This document shows, piece by piece, positions 6,240 to 13,105 of a stretch of 16,555 nucleotides of DNA. The stretch is taken from the NCBI GenBank assembly GCA_944350065.1, contig CALVOD010000020.1:1-16555 (forward strand), read 5' to 3'. A program made the position numbers and the translations under genes. Within the stretch, counting starts at the first letter, position 1; the number at the start of each line of letters is the position of its first letter. The notes beneath the pieces are model-generated. The model searched no databases, had not been told where the DNA came from, and was given only the letters and a program-made list of their open reading frames with translations. The DNA comes from an uncultured Clostridia bacterium. Lineage in GTDB: Bacteria; Bacillota; Clostridia; Christensenellales; DTU072.

Positions 6240-7586
6240 TCACCCCAGGATCTCGTTGAAATCGTCGGTAAATTCGCGTGTGGTGACAACTATCACGGTG
6301 TCTCCTGCCTCGATGGTGGAATTACCGTCGGGAACGATTATCTCGTTATTGCGGATTATGGTGGCGATAATGATCTGCTTACCGAGTTTAACGTTGCGAA
6401 GAGGCACGCCGAGCGCTTTGAAGTCGGACTGGACGCTGAATTCGAGGGCTTCAGCCTGATCGTTGACGATGCGGTGAAGTTTATTGACTTTGCCGCCCAC
6501 GGTATTCTGCATGCCGCGCACGTAACGCACTATCTGATCCGCCGTCGTCGCGCGGGTGGAAACTATACTCTCCACGCCCACGCTTCTGAGCATCTTATAG
6601 TAATGCATTTTATCCACTTTCGCGATAACCTTTTTGACGCCTTTACTGCGCGCGAATATCGCGAGGATTATGTTCTGTTCGTCGAAGCCGCACAGCGTGA
6701 TGAACGCGTCGGTACGCGCGAGTCCTTCGTCCACAAGAAGGTCCTGATCGGTACCGTCTCCGTGAATTATATCCACTTTATTGAGGTTTTCGCTGAGGAA
6801 CCGGCAACGTGACTCGTTGCTTTCCACGATTTTGACGCGAATTCCCAGCCGACGGAGTTCTTTGGCAAGATAGAACGCTATCATTCCGCCGCCCACTATC
6901 ATCACGCTGCGGGTGCCCTTGCTTCCTGTGGTTTCTTTGAAAAATCCCGCTATTTCCTTCGACGAAGCGGTGAAATAGACGTTGTCGCCCGCTTCCAGAC
7001 GGAAATTACCTTTCGGGATATGCACTTTACCCGCTCTTTCCACGGCGCATATAAGCACTTTCGTATTGAATTTAGAGGCGAGATCTTTAAGTTCCGTTCC
7101 GTTCAGAGCGTCGGTTTCGTTTATTTTTATTTCCGCAAGATTTACCTTGCCGTCCGCAAAAGTTTCTATTTTGATAGCCGACAGAAATTTCAGCGCCCTC
7201 GCTATGTCGACCGCGGTTTCGTACTCGGGATTGACCATCATCGAAAGTCCGAGCTCCTTGCCCTGGAACAACGTGAAGTATTCGGGCGTTCTTATACGGG
7301 CGATAGTGTCTTTCGCATTGAATTTCTTGCCGACCATACAGCATAAAATATTAAGTTCGTCGTGCGGAGTGCACGCTATCAGAAGGTCCGCCGAGCCGGC
7401 GTCGGCTTCCTCGAGAACTTCGTAGCTCGCGCCGTTACCGAGTATGCCTTTGACGTCGTAATTATCTATGATGTTTTCGAGTTTTTTCGCGTCGGTGTCG
7501 ACGACGACTATATTATGACCCTCTTCCGATAATCGCCCGACAAGTTCCTGTCCTACGTTGCCGACTCCCACGATGATAATATTCAT
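6240..7586 (-). CDS. trkA: Trk potassium uptake regulatory subunit TrkA (two RCK domains)
   Basis: The 448-residue protein consists of two tandem RCK units, each a nucleotide-binding Rossmann part followed by an RCK-C part, as in full-length TrkA and unlike single-unit KtrA. The first Rossmann motif is intact: GVGNVG (7-12) with Asp30 ending the second strand, suited to NAD(H) binding. The second reads GGGMIA (232-237) with Glu255 at the equivalent acid, so its last glycine is altered and it may bind a different nucleotide or bind more weakly. It is a cytoplasmic gating ring for TrkH. AGGAGAGAGGA lies directly upstream of the ATG at 7586. It is first gene of the trkA-trkH operon with a likely promoter at 7650-7678. 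Confidence 0.95.
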   Translation of the reverse strand: MNIIIVGVGNVGQELVGRLSEEGHNIVVVDTDAKKLENIIDNYDVKGILGNGASYEVLEEADAGSADLLIACTPHDELNILCCMVGKKFNAKDTIARIRTPEYFTLFQGKELGLSMMVNPEYETAVDIARALKFLSAIKIETFADGKVNLAEIKINETDALNGTELKDLASKFNTKVLICAVERAGKVHIPKGNFRLEAGDNVYFTASSKEIAGFFKETTGSKGTRSVMIVGGGMIAFYLAKELRRLGIRVKIVESNESRCRFLSENLNKVDIIHGDGTDQDLLVDEGLARTDAFITLCGFDEQNIILAIFARSKGVKKVIAKVDKMHYYKMLRSVGVESIVSTRATTADQIVRYVRGMQNTVGGKVNKLHRIVNDQAEALEFSVQSDFKALGVPLRNVKLGKQIIIATIIRNNEIIVPDGNSTIEAGDTVIVVTTREFTDDFNEILG

Positions 7587-7649
7587 TCCTCTCTCCTTGC
7601 GCCTTCCGTCCTGCGTTGACCGCCCGCGAAAACGCGCGCATACGCAAAA

Positions 7650-7678
7650 AGTTTAACACATCCGCGCAAATAATACAA
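7650..7678 (-). promoter_or_regulatory. Probable trkA-trkH promoter
   Basis: TTGTAT (7678-7673), 17 bases, TAAACT (7655-7650) on the minus strand. Predicted start near 7643, leader about 56 bases. A moderate match placed correctly between the upstream gene and trkA. Confidence 0.55.
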
Positions 7679-7684
7679 TAGATT

Positions 7685-8119
7685 TCATTTCCCGAGTAAA
7701 CCCGATAATGTTTCAGCAAAGCCGCGCATAGTATTGCCTTTGGCAAGCGAATAATAAAATACCCTGCCGTCGTACTTGCCGCCTACGCCGCGCACGGCGT
7801 TGTAGCCGCAATCTCCGGCGTTAACTTTGATCAGAAGGCTGTCGAAAGGCATTCCGCGGTGTTCCTCCACTCTGTCGTAAATGAATTCCGCCCATAAACC
7901 CGATCGCATTTCCTCTTTCGTAAGACTGTCGAGACTTACGCCGAGCGCCGGCATTTCGTAACCGTATTCGTTAATATTTTTAAGTACGGCTACCGCTTTA
8001 TCGAATTCGGGTGACCCGAACGCGAAAAACACTTCGTTACCGTCGTCGTAAACTTTCAGCCCGCAAGGCGAAGCGAGTTTGTTTTTAAGATAATTTTCGT
8101 CCTCTTCAAACATACTCAA
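7685..8119 (-). CDS. Unrecognised small soluble protein
   Basis: I do not recognise this protein. It has 144 residues from a TTG at 8119, or 142 from an ATG at 8113; the ribosome site AAGGAGAG fits either, with about five bases to the TTG and ten to the ATG. There is no signal peptide or membrane segment. The sequence is mixed alpha/beta in character, acidic at the start, with patches LKVYDDGNEVFFAFGSPEF (21-39), FDSLLIKVNAGDCGYNAV (92-109) and RVFYYSLAKGNT (119-130) that look like strands and turns of a compact domain. It has a strong promoter of its own (8185-8213) and sits upstream of trkA in the same direction without a visible terminator, so some co-transcription with the K+ uptake genes is possible. 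That it is a real gene is well supported by promoter, ribosome site and codon use; function is unknown. Confidence 0.75.
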   Translation of the reverse strand: MSMFEEDENYLKNKLASPCGLKVYDDGNEVFFAFGSPEFDKAVAVLKNINEYGYEMPALGVSLDSLTKEEMRSGLWAEFIYDRVEEHRGMPFDSLLIKVNAGDCGYNAVRGVGGKYDGRVFYYSLAKGNTMRGFAETLSGLLGK

Positions 8120-8147
8120 AACGCTCTCCTTCTCCGCGCTTCACCGC

Positions 8148-8180
8148 GCGGAACGCTCCGCGATATCCGTGCGGAACGCT
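8148..8180. repeat. Direct repeat GCGGAACGCT in the leader of the unrecognised gene
   Basis: The ten-base sequence GCGGAACGCT occurs at 8148-8157 and again at 8171-8180, 23 bases apart, between the -10 box and the start codon. The first copy also forms a small GCGGA/TCCGC hairpin (8148-8161). Role unknown; it could be a regulator site or a leader structure. Confidence 0.45.
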
Positions 8181-8184
8181 AAAA

Positions 8185-8213
8185 ATTATACATCATATTC
8201 CCCCGCCAGTCAA
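8185..8213 (-). promoter_or_regulatory. Promoter of the unrecognised gene
   Basis: TTGACT (8213-8208), 17 bases, TATAAT (8190-8185) on the minus strand, almost consensus. Start predicted near 8178, leader about 60 bases. Confidence 0.8.
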
Positions 8214-8274
8214 CGTGTTTAATGCGCGCGAGTAAAGTCCTTCCCGTCACACGAAGCCTTATGGGCGCAAAAAG

Positions 8275-8304
8275 TTGCAAAAGACCTTCGGAATGTAGTA
8301 TAAT
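8275..8304 (+). promoter_or_regulatory. Promoter of the lipid kinase gene
   Basis: TTGCAA (8275-8280), 18 bases, TATAAT (8299-8304). Predicted start near 8311, leader about 21 bases. It is back-to-back with the divergent promoter at 8185-8213, some 60 bases away. Confidence 0.75.
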
Positions 8305-8331
8305 CGTAATAAATTGAACGTAGGAGATTAT

Positions 8332-9201
8332 ATGTACGATATAATATGCAATCCCGTATCGGGTAAAGGTTCGAGCCTTGCCGCGCTCAAGAAGGTCGAA
8401 GCGATCCTTATCTCGAAGAATATTCCTTACGCGGTACATCTTACCGAAAAGCCGTTGCACGCAACGGAACTTACTCGCGAGATCAACAGAAAAACCCACG
8501 CGAAGCTTATCGTCATGGGCGGCGACGGCACGCTTAACGAAGTGCTTAACGGAATAGAAAATTTCGATACTCTCGATCTCGGGATAATATCCTGCGGCAC
8601 GGGCAACGATTTCATAAGGGCGGCGAAACTTCCCTCCGACGTCGAGGAAGCGCTCGGCGTCATCCTTCGCGGCAACGTGGGGCATTTCGATTATCTGCAG
8701 CTCGGCGCGAGAAGGGCTTTGAACTGCGCGGGCGCGGGAATGGACGTCGACGTGCTCGTGAGGTATTCGACGATGAAAGCGTTCAAGGGAAAAGCCAAAT
8801 ATTACGCTTCTCTCATCGACACCCTTATCAAATGCAAATTCCATAAGGTTTCCATAGAAATCGACGGGAAAACGATGGAAAAATCGGTATTTATGATAGC
8901 GGCGGCAAACGGAACCTGCATCGGTGGAGGAATGGCAATATCGCCCCGTTCCGTGGTGGACGACGGCAAAATGAACGTCGTATTCATCAACGAAATGCCC
9001 AAACGCAAGATCCCCGGTATGCTTATCAAATTTTTAAGCGGCGGCAAGCATATCGACAGCCCGTTCACCGAAGAATATCTTACCGACAAAGTGGTGATAC
9101 GCGTGCTCGACGAAGGACTTACCGAGGTTGACGGCGAAGTTTTCGACAATAAGGTAATCGACGCGGAGCTTATCAGCGGAAAATTGCGCGTTTTCAGATA
9201 A
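8332..9201 (+). CDS. Diacylglycerol kinase/YegS/BmrU-family lipid kinase
   Basis: The 289-residue protein belongs to the soluble DagK-like lipid kinases, which use ATP to phosphorylate diacylglycerol or related lipids at the inner membrane face, recycling diacylglycerol from membrane or lipoteichoic acid turnover. Motifs in order: NPVSGKGS (7-14), the nucleotide-binding GGDGTLNE (63-70), CGTGNDF (88-94), the SP-x-S/A-x-x-D-D-G segment (204-212) and the C-terminal DGE (267-269) where the catalytic Asp lies. Length is normal for the family. The ATG at 8332 is preferred because GGAGA (8323-8327) sits just upstream and the family starts with a strand leading to NPxSG; an in-frame TTG at 8314 lies too close to the predicted transcript start. 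The exact lipid substrate cannot be read from sequence. Confidence 0.9.
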   Translation: MYDIICNPVSGKGSSLAALKKVEAILISKNIPYAVHLTEKPLHATELTREINRKTHAKLIVMGGDGTLNEVLNGIENFDTLDLGIISCGTGNDFIRAAKLPSDVEEALGVILRGNVGHFDYLQLGARRALNCAGAGMDVDVLVRYSTMKAFKGKAKYYASLIDTLIKCKFHKVSIEIDGKTMEKSVFMIAAANGTCIGGGMAISPRSVVDDGKMNVVFINEMPKRKIPGMLIKFLSGGKHIDSPFTEEYLTDKVVIRVLDEGLTEVDGEVFDNKVIDAELISGKLRVFR

Positions 9202-9219
9202 TTCCGAATAAAATAGCAA

Positions 9220-9236
9220 AAATCAAATTCTGATTT
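9220..9236. terminator. Weak AT-rich hairpin between converging genes
   Basis: AAATCA (9220-9225) pairs with TGATTT (9231-9236) around a five-base loop in the 42-base gap between the converging lipid kinase and add. On the minus strand it is followed by a short T-run. It may terminate one or both transcripts, but the stem is weak. Confidence 0.35.
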
Positions 9237-9243
9237 ACCGAAT

Positions 9244-10191
9244 TTAAAGCGAACCGACGGCGGCGAAAGCCGCCTTTTTCGCGTTTTCGAGAAGAAGGCG
9301 TTTTTCTTCATCGGTAATACCGAGACTGGCATATTCGGTGGCGAGATCGGTGTCGGAAACGGTCATATTGTCCGTGTTGAGCGTCACTCGTACGCCGCGG
9401 CGCATGAGTGCGCGCAACGGGAAAGTACGCTCCGTACAGGCGCCCGTATTGAGATTGCTCGTATAACACGTTTCGAGCGCGATCCCCCTTTCCGCAAGCT
9501 CCGCTACGAGAGAGTCGTCCTCGACGCACCTTACGCCGTGCCCTATCCTCCGCGCGCCGAGCGCAATCGCGTCGCGTATTTTGTCCGCGCCGCCCGCTTC
9601 TCCCGCGTGTATCGTTATCGGCACCCCCGCTTCCCGCGCAACCGCGAACACCCTCGCGTGATCGGAAGGAAAATCCTTCGCTTCGTCGCCGGCAAGATCT
9701 ATTCCCACCACACCTTTACCGAGAAATTCGGCGCTTAAACGGGCGGTTTCTTCGTTTTCCTGCGGAGTGAGCGCGCCCGCGCGCATCGCGCAGAAAATAA
9801 GTCCGCCCTCCAACCCGAATTCCTCTTTCGCGGCGACGAACGCTTGACACGCGGTAACGGCAACTTCGCGCTGCGATGCCCCGCCCGCGGTAAGCAGACC
9901 GGGCGCAAAACGTATCTCCGCGTAGCGCATTCCGCTTGCCGCAAGCCTTTTCACGAGCGAACGCGTCGCGTAGGCGACGTTTTCGGGGCGCTCGAGCAGC
10001 TTCAGCGGTATTTCGAATCTTTCGAGGTATTCTTTAAGGTCGGCGCACCGCTTAGGCGCGGTAAGATATCCGCGCAAAGCTTCCGCGCTGTGCTTAGGTA
10101 ACTCAATGCTGCTTCTTTCTGCAAGAAATATCGCGTCTTCGGCGGTAACGCTCCCGTCGAGATGAAGATGAAGGTCTATCCCGCCCAACAT
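9244..10191 (-). CDS. add: Adenosine deaminase
   Basis: This 315-residue cytoplasmic zinc enzyme converts adenosine and deoxyadenosine to inosine and deoxyinosine. The metal ligands and catalytic residues are all visible: His8 and His10 in DLHLHLDG (6-13), His195 and Glu198 in TIHAGE (193-198), His218 in RIGHG (215-219) and Asp274 in LNTDN (271-275). The NTDN-M-T-V-S form is the variant common in Bacillota. Length is slightly short of the 330-350 of many homologues but domains are complete. The start is fixed by the nearby metal motif; it is nine bases after the punA stop. No Shine-Dalgarno sequence is visible before it, so it probably depends on coupling to punA. The product inosine is the substrate for PunA, so the pair forms a two-step purine salvage route. 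Confidence 0.95.
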   Translation of the reverse strand: MLGGIDLHLHLDGSVTAEDAIFLAERSSIELPKHSAEALRGYLTAPKRCADLKEYLERFEIPLKLLERPENVAYATRSLVKRLAASGMRYAEIRFAPGLLTAGGASQREVAVTACQAFVAAKEEFGLEGGLIFCAMRAGALTPQENEETARLSAEFLGKGVVGIDLAGDEAKDFPSDHARVFAVAREAGVPITIHAGEAGGADKIRDAIALGARRIGHGVRCVEDDSLVAELAERGIALETCYTSNLNTGACTERTFPLRALMRRGVRVTLNTDNMTVSDTDLATEYASLGITDEEKRLLLENAKKAAFAAVGSL

Positions 10192-10200
10192 AAACCGTAT

Positions 10201-11022
10201 TCAGATATTAGCCGCGAGTTCGGTTATGAGCCTTACGAAAAGCGGAGAGCTTTTAGCGGCGGCTTTCTTGACTTCTTCGTGAGAGAGTTTGCCGCTTCCC
10301 ACCCCGCAAGCCATATTCGCCACGCAACTCACGCCGCATATCTCCATACCGGCGTGCTTTGCCGCAATCGCTTCTATCGCCGTGCTCATTCCCACAAGGT
10401 CCGCGCCCAACAATCCGAAGGCGCGTACTTCTTCGGGAGTCTCGTATTGCGGTCCCGGGGCTTGCAGATATACGCCCTCTTTGTACTCAAAGCCGAGCTT
10501 TACGGCTATTTGTTGCATTATCTTCCGCATACGCAATGAATACACTTCGCCCATATCGGGGAAACGCACTCCGAGTTCTTCCGCGTTCTCCCCGCGTAGC
10601 GGCGAGGGCACGAAGGAAGCTATATGCCCCTTGAGCGCTATAAGCTCGCCAACTTTGTAAGAGGGATTGACCGCGCCGCTTACGTTGGTAAGTATCAGCT
10701 TCTCAGCGCCGAGCATTCTCAGCAGTCTTACGGGCATGACAGCTTCTTCGGGGGTGTATCCTTCGTAATAATGCACCCTGCCGCGCATCGCCGCCACACG
10801 CTTGCCGCCGAGCGTGCCGAACACGAATTCGCCGTCGTGTCCGCTCACCGTGGAAACGGGGAAATAAGGAAGCATAGCGTATGGAATTGTAGCTTCAGCT
10901 ACAATATTATCGCATAATCCGCCCAGACCGGATCCGAGCGTAATAGCCGTTTCGGGTACGAACGGAGTAACCGCGCGCACCGCTTGCAAACATTCGGTAA
11001 GTTTATCGTATATTGCCGTCAT
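10201..11022 (-). CDS. punA: Purine nucleoside phosphorylase, trimeric type
   Basis: The 273-residue protein is a class II (low-molecular-mass, trimeric) purine nucleoside phosphorylase, which splits inosine, guanosine and their deoxy forms with phosphate into base and (deoxy)ribose 1-phosphate. Motifs: GSGLGGL (30-36) with phosphate-binding Ser31, GRVHYYEGY (81-89) with Arg82 and His84, YETPEE (193-198) with base-binding Glu194, GMSTAIEA (211-218), and Asn236 in VANMACG, the residue giving 6-oxopurine preference. Two segments deviate mildly from the common form: TNVSGAVN instead of TNAAGG.N, and VANMACG instead of VTNMAAG. The predicted transcription start coincides with the ATG at 11022 and no Shine-Dalgarno is present, so the mRNA is probably leaderless. 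First gene of the punA-add operon. Confidence 0.95.
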   Translation of the reverse strand: MTAIYDKLTECLQAVRAVTPFVPETAITLGSGLGGLCDNIVAEATIPYAMLPYFPVSTVSGHDGEFVFGTLGGKRVAAMRGRVHYYEGYTPEEAVMPVRLLRMLGAEKLILTNVSGAVNPSYKVGELIALKGHIASFVPSPLRGENAEELGVRFPDMGEVYSLRMRKIMQQIAVKLGFEYKEGVYLQAPGPQYETPEEVRAFGLLGADLVGMSTAIEAIAAKHAGMEICGVSCVANMACGVGSGKLSHEEVKKAAAKSSPLFVRLITELAANI

Positions 11023-11028
11023 AACCGA

Positions 11029-11057
11029 ATGATAACACCTTTGGATACGAGTGTCAA
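11029..11057 (-). promoter_or_regulatory. punA-add promoter placing the start on the ATG
   Basis: TTGACA (11057-11052), 17 bases, TATCAT (11034-11029) on the minus strand. Only six bases, TCGGTT, separate the -10 box from the punA ATG, so +1 falls on the A of the start codon. Confidence 0.82.
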
Positions 11058-11072
11058 TAGCTATATTTCCTC

Positions 11073-11100
11073 TTTACTTATCTTTTTAATATGTTATAAT
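11073..11100 (+). promoter_or_regulatory. Extended -10 promoter of the alpha-galactosidase gene
   Basis: TGTTATAAT (11092-11100) is an extended -10 element (TGnTATAAT); a weak -35, TTTACT (11073-11078), lies 16 bases before the hexamer. Predicted start near 11107. It is divergent from the punA promoter, with about 15 bases between the two -35 regions, so one regulator could affect both. Confidence 0.72.
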
Positions 11101-11130
11101 ATAAACAATACAGACAGAGGAGAGAGCGTT

Positions 11131-12771
11131 ATGAAAAGAAACGGAATGTGCCCGCTGTGTTTTCTAAAGCAGCTTTTCACAAAACCCGAAAGCGTAACCA
11201 ATATATACAATACCGAACCTTATTCCAACGGCGTCGCGCTCACCCCGCCTATGGGGTGGTCGAGCTGGAACACCTTCAAAAACCGTATCGACGAAGACCT
11301 CATCTACGAGACCGCCGTAATAATGAAGGAAAAAGGACTCGCGGACGCGGGATACGTATACGTCAATCTCGACGACAACTGGCATTCTTCCTCCCGCGAC
11401 GACAGCGGCGCGTTACAAGGCGATTTGTCCACGTTCGCGCACGGCATACCCGCGCTCGTGGAGAAAATCAACGCGCTCGGACTCAAAGTGGGAATATATT
11501 CTTCCAATGGGACGGAAACCTGCGAAGACCTGCCCGCTACGCTTTATCACGAGCGCACGGACGCGCTTACTTTCGCGCGTTGGGGAATAGAGTATTTCAA
11601 ATACGACTTCTGCCACAACATAAAGGTGAGCGGCTACGCCCCTCTCATATACGGCATATCGGTATCGCTTAAAGGCGAACGCGAGGAGAAATTCTATCCT
11701 TGCACCGACGCAAGGCTGTACGGATACGCCCGCATAATGACGAAAGAAGCGGTGCCGGGCGGCAAGTACGTAGGCGGTATGGACCGCAACGCGGGCGCCA
11801 TGCAATACGATAATATCGTAGCAGAAGAAGACGGCGAGTACGTGCTCACGCTCAACGTCTACAAGAAAGGCAAGACTTACAAGAAAGCGGCTATGATTCT
11901 CGTAAACGATACTGACGACTACTTCGTCGAGCTGCCGCCGCAGAAGAAATGGAATATTACCGCCCGCTTCCAGACCGTAGTTAAGCTCAAGAAGGGAGTG
12001 AACAAAGTGCGCATATTCAATCCCGTGAGGAACAGAGCGGACTCCGAACTTCTGCAATACCGCAATATGGGCAGGCAATTAGATTATGCGGCGAAAAAGG
12101 TAGCTGCGGATACGGGAAAGCCCGTTAAGCCTATAGTGTTCTCTCTTTGCGAATGGGGCGTGGGACGTCCTTGGCAATGGGGAGCCCTCGCAGGAAACCT
12201 ATGGAGAACCACTCCGGACATACGTCCCAACTGGAAGTGGATGATGGCGATTTACGAGCGCAACGTCAAATTGTACAAGCATGCGGACGTCGGGCACTGG
12301 AACGACCCGGATATGCTCGAGGTAGGCAACGGCAAACTCACTTACGACGAGAACCGCGCGCATTTCTCCGTATGGTGCATGATGGCGGCGCCGCTCATTC
12401 TCGGCAACGATTTAAGAGTCATGCCCGATAACGTGCTCGAGATAGTTACCAACCGCAATCTTATCGCGATAGATCAGGATCCGCTCGGCAAGCAAGCCAA
12501 ACGCGTATTCGGCAGTATGAATGCGGATATTCTCGCCAAACCTCTTGCGGACGGTTCGGTCGCGCTGTGCTTCTTCAATAAGTTCGGCGGCAAACGCGCT
12601 ATGGTATACAGCCTCAGAAGTCTCACCGCGGACAGCTTCGTAAGCCTCAAATCGGCGCAGAGCTACACTCTTACCGACCTTTGGAGCAACGAGTCCTACG
12701 AAGCTACCGATAACCTCAGAGTGGAACTCGAGCCCCATTCCGCCAAAGTTTTCAAGGTTATCCCCCGCTAA
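11131..12771 (+). CDS. Family 27 alpha-galactosidase with an inserted carbohydrate-binding-like domain
   Basis: The 546-residue protein is a GH27 retaining glycosidase, expected to remove terminal alpha-galactose from oligosaccharides such as raffinose-type sugars. Catalytic-barrel motifs: PPMGWSSWN (39-47), YVNLDDNW (77-84), GIYSSNGTETC (121-131), nucleophile Asp159 in YFKYDFC, CEWG (340-343), acid/base Asp363 in LWRTTPDI, WNDPDML (390-396) and APLILGNDLR (420-429). A beta-sandwich C-terminal domain follows from about 459. About 150 extra residues (roughly 163-310) lie between nucleophile and acid/base; the part YVGGM..(213-298) resembles CBM6/CBM35-type modules. No signal peptide is present, so it is probably cytosolic. 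The N terminus carries an unusual C-P-L-C (7-10). GAGGAGAG at 11116-11123 supports the ATG at 11131; in-frame codons upstream precede the predicted transcript start. Family assignment is firm; the linkage specificity and insert function are inferred. Confidence 0.9.
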   Translation: MKRNGMCPLCFLKQLFTKPESVTNIYNTEPYSNGVALTPPMGWSSWNTFKNRIDEDLIYETAVIMKEKGLADAGYVYVNLDDNWHSSSRDDSGALQGDLSTFAHGIPALVEKINALGLKVGIYSSNGTETCEDLPATLYHERTDALTFARWGIEYFKYDFCHNIKVSGYAPLIYGISVSLKGEREEKFYPCTDARLYGYARIMTKEAVPGGKYVGGMDRNAGAMQYDNIVAEEDGEYVLTLNVYKKGKTYKKAAMILVNDTDDYFVELPPQKKWNITARFQTVVKLKKGVNKVRIFNPVRNRADSELLQYRNMGRQLDYAAKKVAADTGKPVKPIVFSLCEWGVGRPWQWGALAGNLWRTTPDIRPNWKWMMAIYERNVKLYKHADVGHWNDPDMLEVGNGKLTYDENRAHFSVWCMMAAPLILGNDLRVMPDNVLEIVTNRNLIAIDQDPLGKQAKRVFGSMNADILAKPLADGSVALCFFNKFGGKRAMVYSLRSLTADSFVSLKSAQSYTLTDLWSNESYEATDNLRVELEPHSAKVFKVIPR

Positions 12772-12793
12772 ACGCCCGATTAATTCAACAATT

Positions 12794-12824
12794 AACGCCC
12801 GCTCGGTAGCGGGCGTTTCTTTTT
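12794..12824 (+). terminator. Strong intrinsic terminator after the alpha-galactosidase gene
   Basis: AACGCCCGCT (12794-12803), loop CGGT, AGCGGGCGTT (12808-12817), then TCTTTTT (12818-12824). A perfect ten-pair GC-rich stem with a U-run 23 bases after the stop codon. Confidence 0.95.
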
Positions 12825-12851
12825 GCATAGTTTCAGGGCGTATACTATAAC
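12823..12851 (+). promoter_or_regulatory. Possible promoter for a non-coding transcript
   Basis: TTGCAT (12823-12828), 17 bases, TATAAC (12846-12851). The -35 overlaps the U-run of the preceding terminator. Predicted start near 12858, immediately at the foot of the structured region below, with no open reading frame following. Confidence 0.4.
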
Positions 12852-12854
12852 GGG

Positions 12855-13085
12855 AACGGCTTGTCGCTACGCTTTCGATACGGTTACCCTCCGTTTTGCT
12901 ACTTGGTAACCTTCGCGTAACCTTGTTTCAAACGCGAACGCGACGCTACAGTTACGTTACAAAAGCCGTTACGGCGAGTTACGCCGTTACGCAACGCATT
13001 TTCCGCTGAGAATTACGGTTTCCACGTTTACGGTTTACACCTTTTCCGATATGAAAAAGGCTGCCCTTACGGACAGCCTTTCTTT
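12855..13085 (+). other. Non-coding GTTAC-rich region, possible structured RNA
   Basis: No convincing gene lies here. Between 12883 and 12990 there are eight GTTAC or GTAAC pentamers, several at 8 to 12 base spacing. Three stems can form together: AACGGCTT/AAGCCGTT (12855-12862 with 12963-12970), GGTTACC/GGTAACC (12882-12888 with 12905-12911) and CGTAAC/GTTACG (12916-12921 with 12951-12956), giving a three-way junction. Small hairpins CCG-TTA-CGG and GGCG-AGTTA-CGCC follow (12966-12984). A possible promoter precedes it, and the tuf terminator can be read from this side. It may be a small RNA or a decayed repeat; the fold is hand-derived. Confidence 0.35.
13054..13085. terminator. tuf terminator, usable from both sides
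   Basis: On the minus strand GGCTGTCC (13078-13071), loop GTAA, GGGCAGCC (13066-13059) is followed by TTTTT, ending the tuf transcript. From the plus strand the same stem has one C/A mismatch and is followed by TTTCTTTA, so it could also stop a transcript from 12858. Confidence 0.85.
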
Positions 13086-13105
13086 ATTATTCTTGGGGGG
13101 AAGAA

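Noticed and set aside
10984..11130. N-terminal extension of the alpha-galactosidase
   Set aside because: It would be encoded upstream of the predicted transcript start and across the punA promoter; the ATG at 11131 has GAGGAGAG before it.
12883..12990. CRISPR array
   Set aside because: The repeated unit is only five bases, in both orientations and with irregular spacing, and no cas genes are present.
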